64,000 nt of DNA from Hemerocallis citrina (lineage: Eukaryota > Streptophyta > Magnoliopsida > Asparagales > Asphodelaceae): NCBI GenBank assembly GCA_017893485.1, contig CM030360.1, positions 2,324,501 to 2,388,500 on the forward strand. Reading direction: 5' to 3'. Made by a program: the position numbers and the translations under genes. A model generated the notes under the pieces. The model was not told where the DNA came from and searched no databases. It worked only from the letters and a program-made list of their open reading frames with translations. Position 1 is the stretch's first letter. Each line of letters opens with the position of its first letter. Positions 11,181 to 21,594 of the stretch are shown piece by piece.

Positions 11181-11400
11181 TTATTGTAGTTTGATAACCA
11201 ATCACATTCTGTGACTTATAAGTTTCCAAAGTGAATTAAAGGACGGATATAGAAATAGCGATTTGTGGAGGAGGCTTGCATCGAAAAATCCCTTTTTTAA
11301 CAAAATTATATATTCTAGGATAAATTTTACCAAAAAACCCCCCAGGTTTGGGGGGTGTGGCACTCCCTCCCGAGAAATTTTGAGTGACACTCCACCCCTT
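11181..11400. other. Spacer with a G/C-run palindrome, unassigned
   Basis: ACCCCCCAGGTTTGGGGGGTG near 11337-11357 is a strong local palindrome and may mark the end of another inverted-repeat element. No partner end was found. Confidence 0.3.
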
Positions 11401-11439
11401 CAACTACAACACACATCTTTTTTGGCCTTTTTTTTTTCC

Positions 11440-11760
11440 TAAATGTCGGGGTAGAAGCTATCAGAGTTTTTAAAAATGCTGATAAAAATGTCGGAGTAGG
11501 GCGCACCGAGGTAGAAATAAAGCCTACCTGGGCGTTTTTGAGACATGTCGGTAAAGCCCCAAGCTACACCGGCGTATTCCAAAATGCCGGGGTAAGCTTT
11601 ATTTAATTTATTTTATTTTATTTTATTTGTGTAAATAGCTACCCGGCATTTTTGAAAACACCAGGGTAGCTTTTTTTAATAATTTATTTATTATTATTAT
11701 TACTTAAAACCTACCCTGGCATTTTTTCAAAAATCGTCGGGTAGGTATATAATTTTTTAT
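11440..11760. repeat. Subterminal repeats of the CACTA remnant
   Basis: Motifs like TGTCGGGGTAG, GCCGGGGTAAGC, GCTACCCGGCATTTTTGAAA and CCGTCGGGTAG-type units repeat every 40-80 bp in both orientations. Subterminal repeats of this kind bind the small accessory transposase in characterised CACTA elements; that role here is inferred. Confidence 0.55.
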
Positions 11761-12200
11761 ATTTTTTATTAATAATTGATTGAAAAGACATATTATACAA
11801 ATCACATAAAATTTTATGCTATTCAATACAATGCACATTCACAAATCATAGAATCAGTACTAATAGCATAATAAACCATCGAAATTTACAGTGAAATCCA
11901 GTAATTGAGTCCTATATCCAGGAATTTAATCGGTGTTCACACAAATTAACATATATAATATTTGAGTACAAATAGTTACCACAAGTTAAGTTTCACAACA
12001 AATGTTTGACAAAAAAAACTTAAACAAATAGGATCACCTACAAGCTACTGCTACTGTGTATGCCTTCTTCCCATGGATCTACTTCCATGCTCATCAGTGG
12101 TTTGCCCTCGACTTGCATGACTTGAAACCGATGAAATTTTTTGGCTGCCCTATGAAATGCACAAAATTGTCGCAACATGAACATGCACAATCAAGTATCT

Positions 12201-12925
12201 AGTTATAACATTGGTGAGACTATGTATTTTACTAAGTATCTCATTACTAATCAAGCGTTAGATGAGATATAAGCTTCAATTTTCTCTGGAATCCAAGTAT
12301 CGGTTAACTTCATTAATTGAAACTGATACGAGTATCTTGCAAATCGTAAATCCAAATTCACTTCTACAAGTTGGATTAGCTAGTATATGATGATTTCTAA
12401 CTGATATTAGTAATGTTTCGTATTTTTCTGAACTCATTTGTTAACTTTTCACTCATTTCACTCTCATTTTGAAGTATCGAGCGAATACAAGGAATAACAA
12501 TCCATCTCACTTGAGCTTGGAAGTTATAACGTTGGTGAGACTATGTATTTTACTAATAACTCGTTACTAATCAAATGTCGGGTGGGACATGAACTTGAAT
12601 TTTCTCTGGTGTCGGAGTATCGGTTAACTTTATTAATTGAAAGTGATACGGATCGTATCTTGCAAATCGTGAGTCAAAACTCACTTCTGCAAGTTGGATT
12701 AGCTCGTGTATGATGGTTCCTAACTAAAAGCAAAGTTTTTTTTTAAAACTCGTTTGTTAACTTTTCACTTGTTTCACTCTCATTTTGAAGTATTGAGGGA
12801 ATACAAGGAATTACAATCCATCTCATTTGAGCTTAGAAGTTATAACATGGTGAGACTATATATTTACTAAGTATCTCGCTACTAATCAAGTGTTAGGTGA
12901 GATATAAGCTTGAATTTTCCCTAAT
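12201..12925. repeat. Tandem repeat, unit about 318 bp, about 2.3 copies
   Basis: AGTTATAAC followed by a GGTGAGACTATGTATTTTACTAA-like stretch begins at 12201, 12522 and 12838. Each unit continues through matching ATCGGTTAACTT and GATACG blocks, the third stopping after about 90 bp. It lies between the subterminal repeats and the transposase remnant of the CACTA element. Confidence 0.8.
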
Positions 12926-12949
12926 ATTTGGGAAGTCCTCTGGGTGCAA

Positions 12950-13301
12950 CTCATGACACTAAATCAAGACAGGAGTTAAGACTGTCCATTGTCTTCCGGT
13001 CATCCCCCATAACTGTTTCTATACAATTTTTACCGAAATTTTTTCCGACATGCATCATATCTAGATTATGGTGCAATAATCTGGATTTCTAATACAACAA
13101 TTTGAAGAACATACTCTTCTTCTTCCATGACCCTGTATCCATCATGCTGTCACACCCATCTGCATCGCATAGATCAGAGTCCTCAGGTTGCTCATCCCTT
13201 ATCCTTTTCTTGCCCTTATTTATGACATGTGGTTCATTTCCAAAAGTAAACCGATAACCTTCTAGCTGCCTTAACACATCTGATTCCAAAAGTGACTCCA
13301 A
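12950..13301 (-). pseudogene. CACTA TNP2-type transposase fragment
   Basis: Minus-strand reading from 13301 gives a basic, acidic-linker stretch ending KKKSMFFKLLY, then an in-frame TAG, then HHNLDMMHVGKNFGKN and DRKTMDSLNSCLDL. This is the TNP2 signature region (normally FWELPYWKDLLVRHNLD followed by VMHVEKN), which belongs to the large transposase that cuts element ends. Only about 115 codons are recognisable, with a premature stop. The fragment is dead. Confidence 0.75.
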
Positions 13302-13628
13302 AATTGAACAGTCAGAATAATCAGTGTGTCAATAGTAACATCATGAAAATTTGGATCAAATTAACCTACTTTAAAGGGAAAAAGTCTTTAGTGTAAGTAC
13401 CCCATTAAAAGTCTTTCAATCCTTGTGATTTTATTCTTTTTCAGACCATTCCGCGTAAGATTTTTCTCCAAATTTGGTTCAACGATTCTTAATTTTCCTA
13501 ATGTTGTACTTAACTCTCAAATTGGTCACTTTTGGAATTGATGGAATAACTAATATGAAATTAGCAAATTGTGAGAAACTAATAAGGAATTTTAATATTT
13601 GTTGGAGATCTATGTGGAAAAAACCCTA
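13302..13628. other. Non-coding spacer, nothing recognised
   Basis: A+T-rich sequence without a convincing ORF or terminal repeats. It may include the unlocated end of the CACTA element. Confidence 0.4.
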
Positions 13629-13637
13629 TTGGTTATA

Positions 13638-13810
13638 GGGTAATGCTACACCTGCTACCAAATCTACTACATTTTTCTTTACAACCTTAGGTGGCATACT
13701 ATTAGTGGAGGTTATTGTAGAGTAGTTTGTACAAACATCTAATAACAGTGTGCCACCTAAGGTAGTAAAGAAAAAAGGGAGTAGATTTGGTAGTAGGTAT
13801 AACATTACCC
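13638..13810. mobile_element. Mutator-type MITE, 173 bp, near-palindromic, perfect 9-bp TSD
   Basis: Nearly the whole element is inverted repeat: GGGTAATGCTACACC... at 13638 pairs with ...GTATAACATTACCC ending at 13810, leaving a loop of only about 45 bp. TTGGTTATA is duplicated perfectly at 13629-13637 and 13811-13819; a 9-bp duplication is the Mutator hallmark. The transcript would fold into a long hairpin. Confidence 0.88.
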
Positions 13811-13946
13811 TTGGTTATAATATGTGCTGGAGGACACATGTTAAGTACTCCTGCATCTTCTTTATTTTTCTTTGCATCCTTCTCAAGAAAGTGTATTGGC
13901 TAAATTTAAATAAAAGAAAAACCTCTCTTAACTATATGCATTTCTG

Positions 13947-14030
13947 TATTTGGCTCAGCACTCTAAGTTTGTTTTATTAACCTCTTATTAATGAAATAGG
14001 GTGGCCATGCCATACTGCACCTTTTCTTTG

Positions 14031-14074
<44 letters not shown>
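13947..14074 (+). mobile_element. Extremely 5'-truncated L1 LINE insertion with long poly-A
   Basis: CTATATGCATTTCTG flanks the insertion at 13932-13946 and 14076-14090. Between them lie about 80 bp of the same LINE 3' end seen at 9510-9570 (TTAATGAAATAGGGTGGCC) and a run of about 45 A. The long, pure poly-A and intact duplication point to a fairly recent insertion. Confidence 0.88.
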
Positions 14075-14077
<3 letters not shown>

Positions 14078-14090
14078 ATATGCATTTCTG

Positions 14091-14503
14091 AAAAAGAAAA
14101 TCTTTTAACTTTATTTTCTCAAAAGATACCTTTTATCTGTTTTTCGATGTAGGCCGCTTGGAATACGAGTATTTGAATGCGAGGCATAAACAAACAAATA
14201 ACTAAAAATAATTTTATTTTTTTTTGAAAAGCCTTCCATTATTTGTGGGGCCCACCACCAACACTCATCAATCAATAGGAATGGGCCGGCCCGGCTGCCG
14301 ACTCAAAACTCTACATGTCGCACAAATTTTCTGAAAAACACTGATGTAGACACTGATGAGCCTCTTCAATAATTTAAAAAAAAAGAGGCCAAAGATTTTG
14401 ACCGCTTGCACCATAAAATCATCAATTTATTCTGGACCACTATTTTTGAACATACATCACATTTATTCTATAGTTGTAGTAATTATTAAGAGCCTCCTTT
14501 ATT
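14091..14503. other. Non-coding spacer, nothing recognised
   Basis: A+T-rich, with a short G+C patch near 14285-14300. No ORF or paired terminal repeats were found. Confidence 0.4.
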
Positions 14504-14511
14504 AAATAATT

Positions 14512-15236
14512 TAGGGATGGCAGCCGGGCTGGGCTGACTCGCGACCCGCCCGCACACGCCCACACGAATCCGGCCCGCTATAATCCGGGTCGAACCTGCG
14601 GGTTGACCTGGGTTGACCTGGGTCGACCCGAGTCGGAAAAATCGCGAACTCAATCCGCTCGACCCCGCCCCGTCCAACCCGTTGACCAAGTCAAACCCGT
14701 CCGTCAACCTGCGGGTTTGTTCGAGTCAAACGTTCGACCCGTCGATTTTTTTTGTCTTTTTAATATATTTTTTTTGTTTGATTTTTTTGTATTTCCCCTA
14801 TAAATACCCCCTTTAATTCAATCTAAAAATTTTCACACCTTACTTTCTTACTCTCTCTGTTACTAGTCTACTACTACTCAATGCAATCTCAATTAAATCA
14901 AGTTTTTCAACAAAGAAGCAAGCAACAATGAAATGAATAATCAATAAAATATGCATTTTTTTCACTTTTATACCGTTATACTTATTATAATTTTTATTTT
15001 AAGTGAATTGTCAAAAAAAAAAATCAAACTGGGCCGACCCGCGACCCGGTCCGACCCGAAACGGATTTGACCCTAATGGGTTCGCGGGTCGACCGGGTCA
15101 AAATTTCCAATTTTGAACCTGGCCCGGCCCAGCCCGGCCCGTTAACCTACCGACCCGACCCGAATCCGTCCAAGCCAGCGTTCAATCCGGGCGGGTCCAA
15201 CCCGATCCGGTCTGGTCGACCCGAATGCCAACCCTA
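14512..15236 (+). mobile_element. Non-autonomous deletion derivative of the hAT element at 3429-7137
   Basis: The ends TAGGGATGGCAG (14512) and ATGCCAACCCTA (15236) match the larger hAT element. So does the left arm: G+C-rich GACCCG repeats, then TATAAATACCCC, CACACCTTACT and TCTTACTCTCTCT, all in the same order as at 3800-3860. The transposase is gone; only about 150 bp of A+T-rich centre joins the arms. Flanks show imperfect duplication (ATTAAATA near 14501, ATTAAATC at 15237), so the TSD has decayed or the boundary is off by a few bases. Confidence 0.82.
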
Positions 15237-15244
15237 ATTAAATC

Positions 15245-15891
15245 GATGCATTTTAAGTATTGTCATAAATGAAAAAAAGTATCATGAATTTCACCTCAAA
15301 GAAGCTTAAAACCTCACTCAATGTTAGGATACATGAGAACTCATCCTTAAAAACTAGCTATTAAAGAGAGGGAACCCAAATTTATAACTACCCAACATTG
15401 ATTTTTCATATAACCAATGCGGGACTAAATTTGGATCATAACACTCAAATAGTATGCTACATCACACAAAATACACATACCTCGACGTCCTAATTATGCG
15501 TTCGCATAGAAGCGACTGGCACGTTCTAGTTCACGTGGGAAGGACATGGTCCGAAAAGTACACTCACTGCGTATAACAAACCACATGGCCAATAATTATA
15601 CACGGATCGATAACAACAGGACATGCAGTGTCAATCTCGTACACATTACCCACATTAACATTTCCATTTGTAGAGGGTGTCAACACCAATCCATCTCACT
15701 GCTTTGGTGCCTCTTCAATTCCCTTTCAGCTTTAACACCCAAAAGTATAGTGGACCCACTAGATCTTTTGTTAGGTAATCTTGGACAAAAAAAATTATAT
15801 AGATATATACTCGAAAGGGTATCAAAAAAAAAAAGATATATACTCGAAAAAGATGCCAAAATAATAATCATAAAAAAAAATGGAATCTTCC
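15245..15891. other. Non-coding spacer
   Basis: No credible ORF was found. 15300-15440 contains motifs such as AACCAATGCGGGACT that are common in plant non-coding repeats, but no paired termini were found. Confidence 0.35.
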
Positions 15892-16028
15892 AATGATGTG
15901 ACGCTCCAGAAATTTTAAATACAATATTTTGAATTAATAAAATATTTTAAAAGTAGTTTATTGAATTATTTGAATTTTTGTGAAATTACCGTTTTGCACG
16001 TACAAATATTTTTGAAATACAAGTTTTA

Positions 16029-17249
16029 GGAGGTGTTTGGTGCGCGGTAATGCATAAGGGAATCTAGGATTACCCTCTTGATTACCTGGTTTGGTAAGAC
16101 ATAGGTAAAGTTGTGTAAATAATTTTAAATTCCCAGGTATATCAAAATAATTAGTTTGGAAGGATAAACATTCCCTTTGAAAAGGATGGGATTTGTGGAT
16201 TCCTCAACATAAAAAATGAGTGAGATTATTGCATACCCAAAACACCCTCCAGATTTCTGACTTATCATATAACTCGCTCTTGTTCCCTCCAACTAAATTC
16301 ACCCACTACCGCGTTCATCTCTTCGTTTTAATAAAAGTAGTGAACGGAAGAAAGAAAACAAAAAGATCCAATTTTTATTCCTCTTCTACTTCTTGCTCTA
16401 CTTCTCAAATAACCGATCGCCAGTCTCAATTTCGTGCCCTAATCGGAATATAGGGTTTCGTTCGCACTCCAAATCGAGGTTGGTGTTCACCCTTTTTTCC
16501 AAATTCGAACAAATCAGGGTTTAAATGGTGTAGTTTTTACTATTTAGGGATTTTGCCTGCTTGTTCTAAACCAGGGTTTTGATTTTGTTGTTTTAGGCGG
16601 AAATTTTGTTGTGTAAACTCGTAAAGTTGGAATGTTGACTTCAGGTTCGAAATTTAAAATTGATACTTTTATTGGTTATTTTTGTGTATTAGTTTTGGAT
16701 ATAGTAATTTATAGCAATTATAGTCATGGGTTGTTTGGAATAGAGGTAAGTGGAGTTTGTTGTAATGACCTATCAGATAAAAAACCACAGAGAAACACCA
16801 TAATGAATGTGATTAAAAAGATTCCTAGTAAATTTGAGGAGAAAAATACTCAACAAAACTTGTAAAATTAAGTGGAGCTCAGCAGGAGTGGTCACTAAAG
16901 CTTAACAACAGAGGTAAAACACATTTACAGCTAAAGTTTTATAAAGATATATATCACTATTGCTTTTGCACATGCATGCATATGCATCAATTACTAAATT
17001 AGATAACTTTTATATTTATTTATTTTTAAATAAAGCCAAAAGGGTATTTTCGGTAATGTCTACTATAGAGATGGATTGATGGGAATGAATTGTTCTATAC
17101 CAAACACCGTAATAAAGTATTCCCGGGCATGTAATGTCGTATACCAAACACAGTATTGCAACATTCCCGGGAATCTTCATTCTCACCCTTATATTCTTGG
17201 GAATCTACCAATTCCTGGGAATTCTCCAATCCGCGTACCAAACGCCCCC
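16029..17249. mobile_element. PIF/Harbinger-like non-autonomous element with TTA duplication
   Basis: The termini GGAGGTGTTTGGTGCGCGG (16029) and CCGCGTACCAAACGCCCCC (17249) are inverted repeats with few mismatches. TTA flanks both sides (16026-16028 and 17250-17252), the preferred Harbinger target. Within it, 16230-16450 resembles a plant promoter or leader (ATATAGGG, pyrimidine-rich), and CATTCCCGGG/CCGGGAATC motifs recur near the right end. No transposase was seen. Confidence 0.75.
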
Positions 17250-17640
17250 TTAGAGTTTTGAGTTGCTAAATAAATTTCCTTATTTATAATTGAATATAAT
17301 TTTAATTTTGAGATTTTTCTGAATAAAAGAAACTAATTTGTAAATAATTTGAAAGAATGAGACTTTTGTGTAAAAATTCGTTTGGAGCCAAAATTTAAAT
17401 TCAAAATTTTGTTGGCTATATTTGAAGGCCGATTTTCAGTATAGGAATTTACGGGTGGATTTTATCCATATTTGATTGGAGTTGATTCGTAAAGATTGAG
17501 TAAATAACTAATTATGCAAATTTGGGATTGTAAGGAGACTTTATTACAAAAACTACCACAAAACCATAAAATTCTGAACCCGGTCATATTAAAGAAGGCA
17601 TGAACAATAGGATTCGGCCTCTCTTTTGTTTTTTGACTAT

Positions 17641-17778
17641 TGTTAGATATTATAGTCCCACATTGGGTATTGAACTAGTTTTGTATTTTGTTCACTTCTA
17701 TATATAGGAAATATTGTACTCAGTTATTTCTCAATTCAATAATCAGTATTATTTTCATCTCTCTGATTTATCTTAACA
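17641..17778 (+). repeat. 5' LTR of copia element
   Basis: 138 bp from TGTTAGATATT to CTTAACA. By eye it differs from the 3' LTR at roughly ten positions, mostly in the segment after TTCACT, so the insertion is not recent. Confidence 0.92.
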
Positions 17779-17819
17779 TGGTATCAAAGCCAAGTTATAC
17801 AAATTTTTCGTTCTTTCCA

Positions 17820-18277
17820 AAACCCTAGAATTCCAAACAAAACAAAAAAACAAAAAAAAAATCGTCATCCTCGTAAAAAACCGAAGCAACACCAACATCA
17901 GCAGCATCGTCTTCAACATCAGAATCATCATCCTCGTCAACATCCTCAATCCCTGAAACTCCAAATTCAACCACCGAACCCATCAACCTTCCATCGCCGC
18001 AACTCGCCACCCTCTTCCCGTCATCCTCTCCCTCCTCCTCATCTCACCGCCTGCTCCTCCAGGAACCCATCGACCCTCGTCCTTTTCCTCTCACATCCAC
18101 TGAAACCCAACTCCAAGCTATCCACCTGATGCTCCTCGCCCACAATATGCCGCTACCATCATCACCATCCATCCCCCAAAACCCTCGTCGACTCCCTCTC
18201 CCACCTCTCCTAACACTAGCCGCCATCTAGTGTCCCCACCCCTCAAACCCTAATTCAACTATATTACAACCACCACC
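17820..18277 (+). pseudogene. Copia 5' coding remnant, Ser/Thr/Pro-rich, no zinc knuckle seen
   Basis: After the primer-binding site one frame gives a low-complexity Ser/Pro/Thr-rich stretch (STPETPNSTTEP, then FPLTSTETQLQAIHLML). This resembles the N-terminus of some copia gag proteins. The sequence is then cut by element A. On the far side (21145-21680) only a further low-complexity region and the lead-in to protease appear. Neither the gag capsid core nor a CCHC knuckle was recognised, so gag is deleted or strongly diverged. Confidence 0.45.
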
Positions 18278-21144
18278 TGTAACACCCCGAATTTCAAAAT
18301 ACAACTAAATTCGAGATTCCACAGGATCTTTACGCTTCTTTCGTACAATTTTACAAGGAATTTAAAACTTTTTACTTTACATCGGAATTACATGGAATCT
18401 TTACATTTAAATTTTACAGCGGAAGCAATTTACAAAAAGTACAATAATATTTGAATGATCTCTAAGTATCAGTTCTCCTTTAATCTTTATCAGGCCATTT
18501 ACCCTGCATACAAAACTGTGGGTACGTCAGTTTATTCAACCGACGAAAATTATACACGGTCATCCTCTCTATGCCGGAAACAGTATAACGATTCTCATTT
18601 CTTGACAAAATCACAAACTTGTTCACAAAACAAAGCTAAAGGGACTATCCTATTGATGTCGTGTCGTGCGGTGCACTTAGTCCTTAATGCAGTTGTTATA
18701 TTATATGACACTAATGCACACTTGTTCGGATTCTATGCATCCCATACTACATAGGTCCGATGGCAAGCCCTTAATCGTACTTCATCTTATAGGGTTCAAT
18801 CCCTCGCCATGACTTAAGCTACTATGGTAACTACGGTAAGTATTCTAGATGTTTTATGATTTACGAGCCCATATCCAGGCAGTCTTGAGGGAAATCCCAC
18901 GCACTGACACGACGCATCGAGCAGGCAGACTATGGACAATTCAACCTCCGCCATGGAACAATGGCACCACCCGTAGTCACCAAAATACCCCACAAGCGTC
19001 GCCACCGGGACGATAATTCTGGAGTAGTGCCCACGCCATGTCATGACGCATCAAGCAGGCAGTCTGTGAATCACTCTCACACCGCCAATCCGATGGCCCT
19101 TATACTCGTGTTTTTCTCTTACTTTCATCACATCTTCACTATGTATCTAGTCGTTAGTTTATTAGAATCATGAACAAAATCAATTCTCTAGAGTTAGCCT
19201 TTCCATTATACCGATCTTAATTCTTTATTCAACGCGACCCAAATCTTGGTCTTTTCATTTCAAATTTCATTTCCATTCATTTCTTTTTCAACGCCGGTAT
19301 GATGCTTAGCTACGCTCTAGTTCTCAATTTCAATTCACAATTGCACAAGAATTGAGCCTTTCAAGCTTTTAAGTTCATTTTTCTTCATGATTACATCAGA
19401 CTTTCCTTTTTCATGTTCATAATATTCATAGTCATAAAATTTTTCATAAATTCAGCAAAATATTTCACTTCACTTCATGTATAATTTCGTGCAAGGACGA
19501 ATAAAATTTACTTTTCTAAATTGTCACATCCAATCTTCATTCATCTCTTTCAAACAGTATATACATTTATTTTTATCATAAAACAAATTTAGAAATCTGA
19601 GATGTTGAAAAAGAGTCTGGACAGTCGGCTCAAAACATAGCCAGTCGACTGTTCAGCTAAAGAAAAATATTCAAGAAAATGTTCGGAATAGTCGACTGCT
19701 ACACATGACCAGTCGGCTGTTCTGCAGTGTTTAAACTCTAAAATATAAAGTGCGGGGCAGTCGACTGTTACTCAGACCAGTCGGCTGTTCTGCAGGGTTT
19801 TAACTCGAAGGATTTTAATAATCAGGTCGGTCGACTACTACATCTATTCGGTCGACTGATCAGTATTAAAATTTAAAGTATGGAAACGTTTCTTCTTCCT
19901 TTTCGATTAGTACACAACATTTTAGTTAAACTACAATATGTTCATTTATCAATACGAACATGCAACTTTATTTGACTACCATCACCACAAGCATGGTTTG
20001 CTAATTAATGTAGGGATTCTTACGACTAGTATTTTCCACACAACCACGACTTCAAAAAAAGTATTTTCCCATAATCATCATTTTTCTACAGAGATAAACA
20101 TTTATTCAAATTTAGCATGCAAGATTAAAAATCAAGAATAACATAACATTAATCATATCATTCCATTAAGTTCACCCATTCATTTCATACAATTACACTT
20201 GTGTTCCATTTTTATTTTAATCATAGTATTAACGAGGAGCAATATAATGGCATTCATTTATTCTTGCATAATTAGCACAAAACCTAGCATGGTATCTAAA
20301 TTATAAGTCATGAGAAACACCCACCTTTTTGAAGAAACACGAATAGAAAGCTCCTAGAAAATCCTTTAGAATGCACGAATAGATCATTCTCCTCCTAAGT
20401 GTAGCAAAACCGAGTGATTCCCGACCTTCTTTGGATGAACACTCACACTAGAAGCTACTCAATCTTTTTCTTCCCAAAATTCTCAATCTTTTCTCACTAT
20501 AATCTTTTCTCTCTTTAATAAATTTTCTATTGTACTAAGATGAGAAGAAATTATGGGGTATTTATACATAATTTTGGGTAGATTGAATGGCTAGGATTAG
20601 ATCAACTAGTTAGGGATTAAAGACTAGGATGAATTTGGAAGTTGCCATAACCACCCATGACTTGAGAAACTACCTCACCACTACTCCCATCTCTCCCTCT
20701 CTCCCTCTCTCTTGGATCCAATCCGGCCTCAAAAGTGTGTGATGCACACCATATCGCATGGACGTGCCATCCTAGTGTCCTCATTCTTAAATTTGTTCAT
20801 GCACTAATTTATTAATTGTCTACCATTGAGTCTACACTATAAGTCACCATAATTAAAAGAGAATTAAACTAAATGGGTTTACTATTTGCGCCAAAAATCA
20901 TGGGCCCAAGGAGAAAATACTTAAAATAATTATAATGGGCTAGAATTTGGCCTAGGATGTTCTTTAGGCTTTAAAAATAACTCTTGTAGGAAACAAAGAG
21001 AATAATCAGTATATTAGGCTATGAAGAAAAATATTGGACTCTAAAAAAACATATGAAATTATGTATGCAAAAATACATGCAGTCTCAAATCCTCATAAAA
21101 TGAAATATATACGGAATATATATATAATAGATCAGGATGTCACA
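18278..21144 (-). mobile_element. Element A: reverse-oriented relative of element B inserted in copia gag region
   Basis: Termini are TGTAACACCCCG (18278) and GATGTCACA (21144); flanks CCACC (18273-18277) and CTACC (21145-21149) match in 4 of 5 bases. Length is 2867 bp, close to the reconstructed B. Blocks around 18713-18815 are the inverse complement of those at 27028-27110 in B, and GTTGAATAAACTGACGT (minus strand, near 18530) matches B near 27325. No ORF was recognised. Because it sits inside the copia element that itself sits inside B, the family moved both before and after the copia insertion. Confidence 0.75.
19617..19862. repeat. CAGTCGACTG / CAGTCGGCTG short-repeat cluster in element A
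   Basis: Four spaced units pair a GTCGACTG-type palindrome with a nearby CAGTCGGCTG, most followed by TTCTGCAG and TTTAAACTC-like sequence, at a spacing of about 65-85 bp. Confidence 0.7.
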
Positions 21145-21594
21145 CTACCCATATCCGATATCTCCATATCCCCAACCCGTTTTTTTCTATTTAAAAACAA
21201 ATCAAAATTAAAAAAAAAGTACATGTACTACTACTTGATGGAATCTCAATCTCTCCCAAATATTTCTACCTCCACTGACTTCCCCGATGCAACCGCCTCT
21301 CGTTCCTCCTCCAGATTCAAACAGCAACAGCGCCACCTTCAGTCTGCTTCCAGCCTCCTACCTTCTCCTAACATCATTCCTCATCCTACCCCACCTCTAC
21401 TTTCGAGACCGGTAGCACCGTCCTGCCCCCTACCCCGATCCAGACACCGACAGCATTTTCCTCCTCATTGTGCTTTCAGTCACAGCAGCACTAGTCTTAT
21501 TCCTCATCGCAGTGCTTCTTCCTTTACATCCTCGGCCATGCCCGTCACTTCAGCCTTGCCGTCTCCTGCTGATTGGGCTAATCTTCAGTAACGT

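Larger units (their letters stand above)
11400..13301 (-). mobile_element. CACTA (En/Spm) transposon remnant
   Basis: A TNP2-like coding remnant lies at 12950-13301 on the minus strand. About 1.2 kb downstream of it, 11440-11760 is filled with short, alternately oriented repeats of the type CTACCCGGCATTTTT / CCGGGTAG, as expected for subterminal CACTA repeats. A degenerate end (CAACTACAAC) at about 11401 could be the CACTA terminus. The opposite end was not found, so the limits are approximate. Confidence 0.6.

Noticed and set aside
18044..18226. Minus-strand Arg/Gly-rich frame
   Set aside because: Antisense to the Pro/Ser-rich copia 5' coding remnant.
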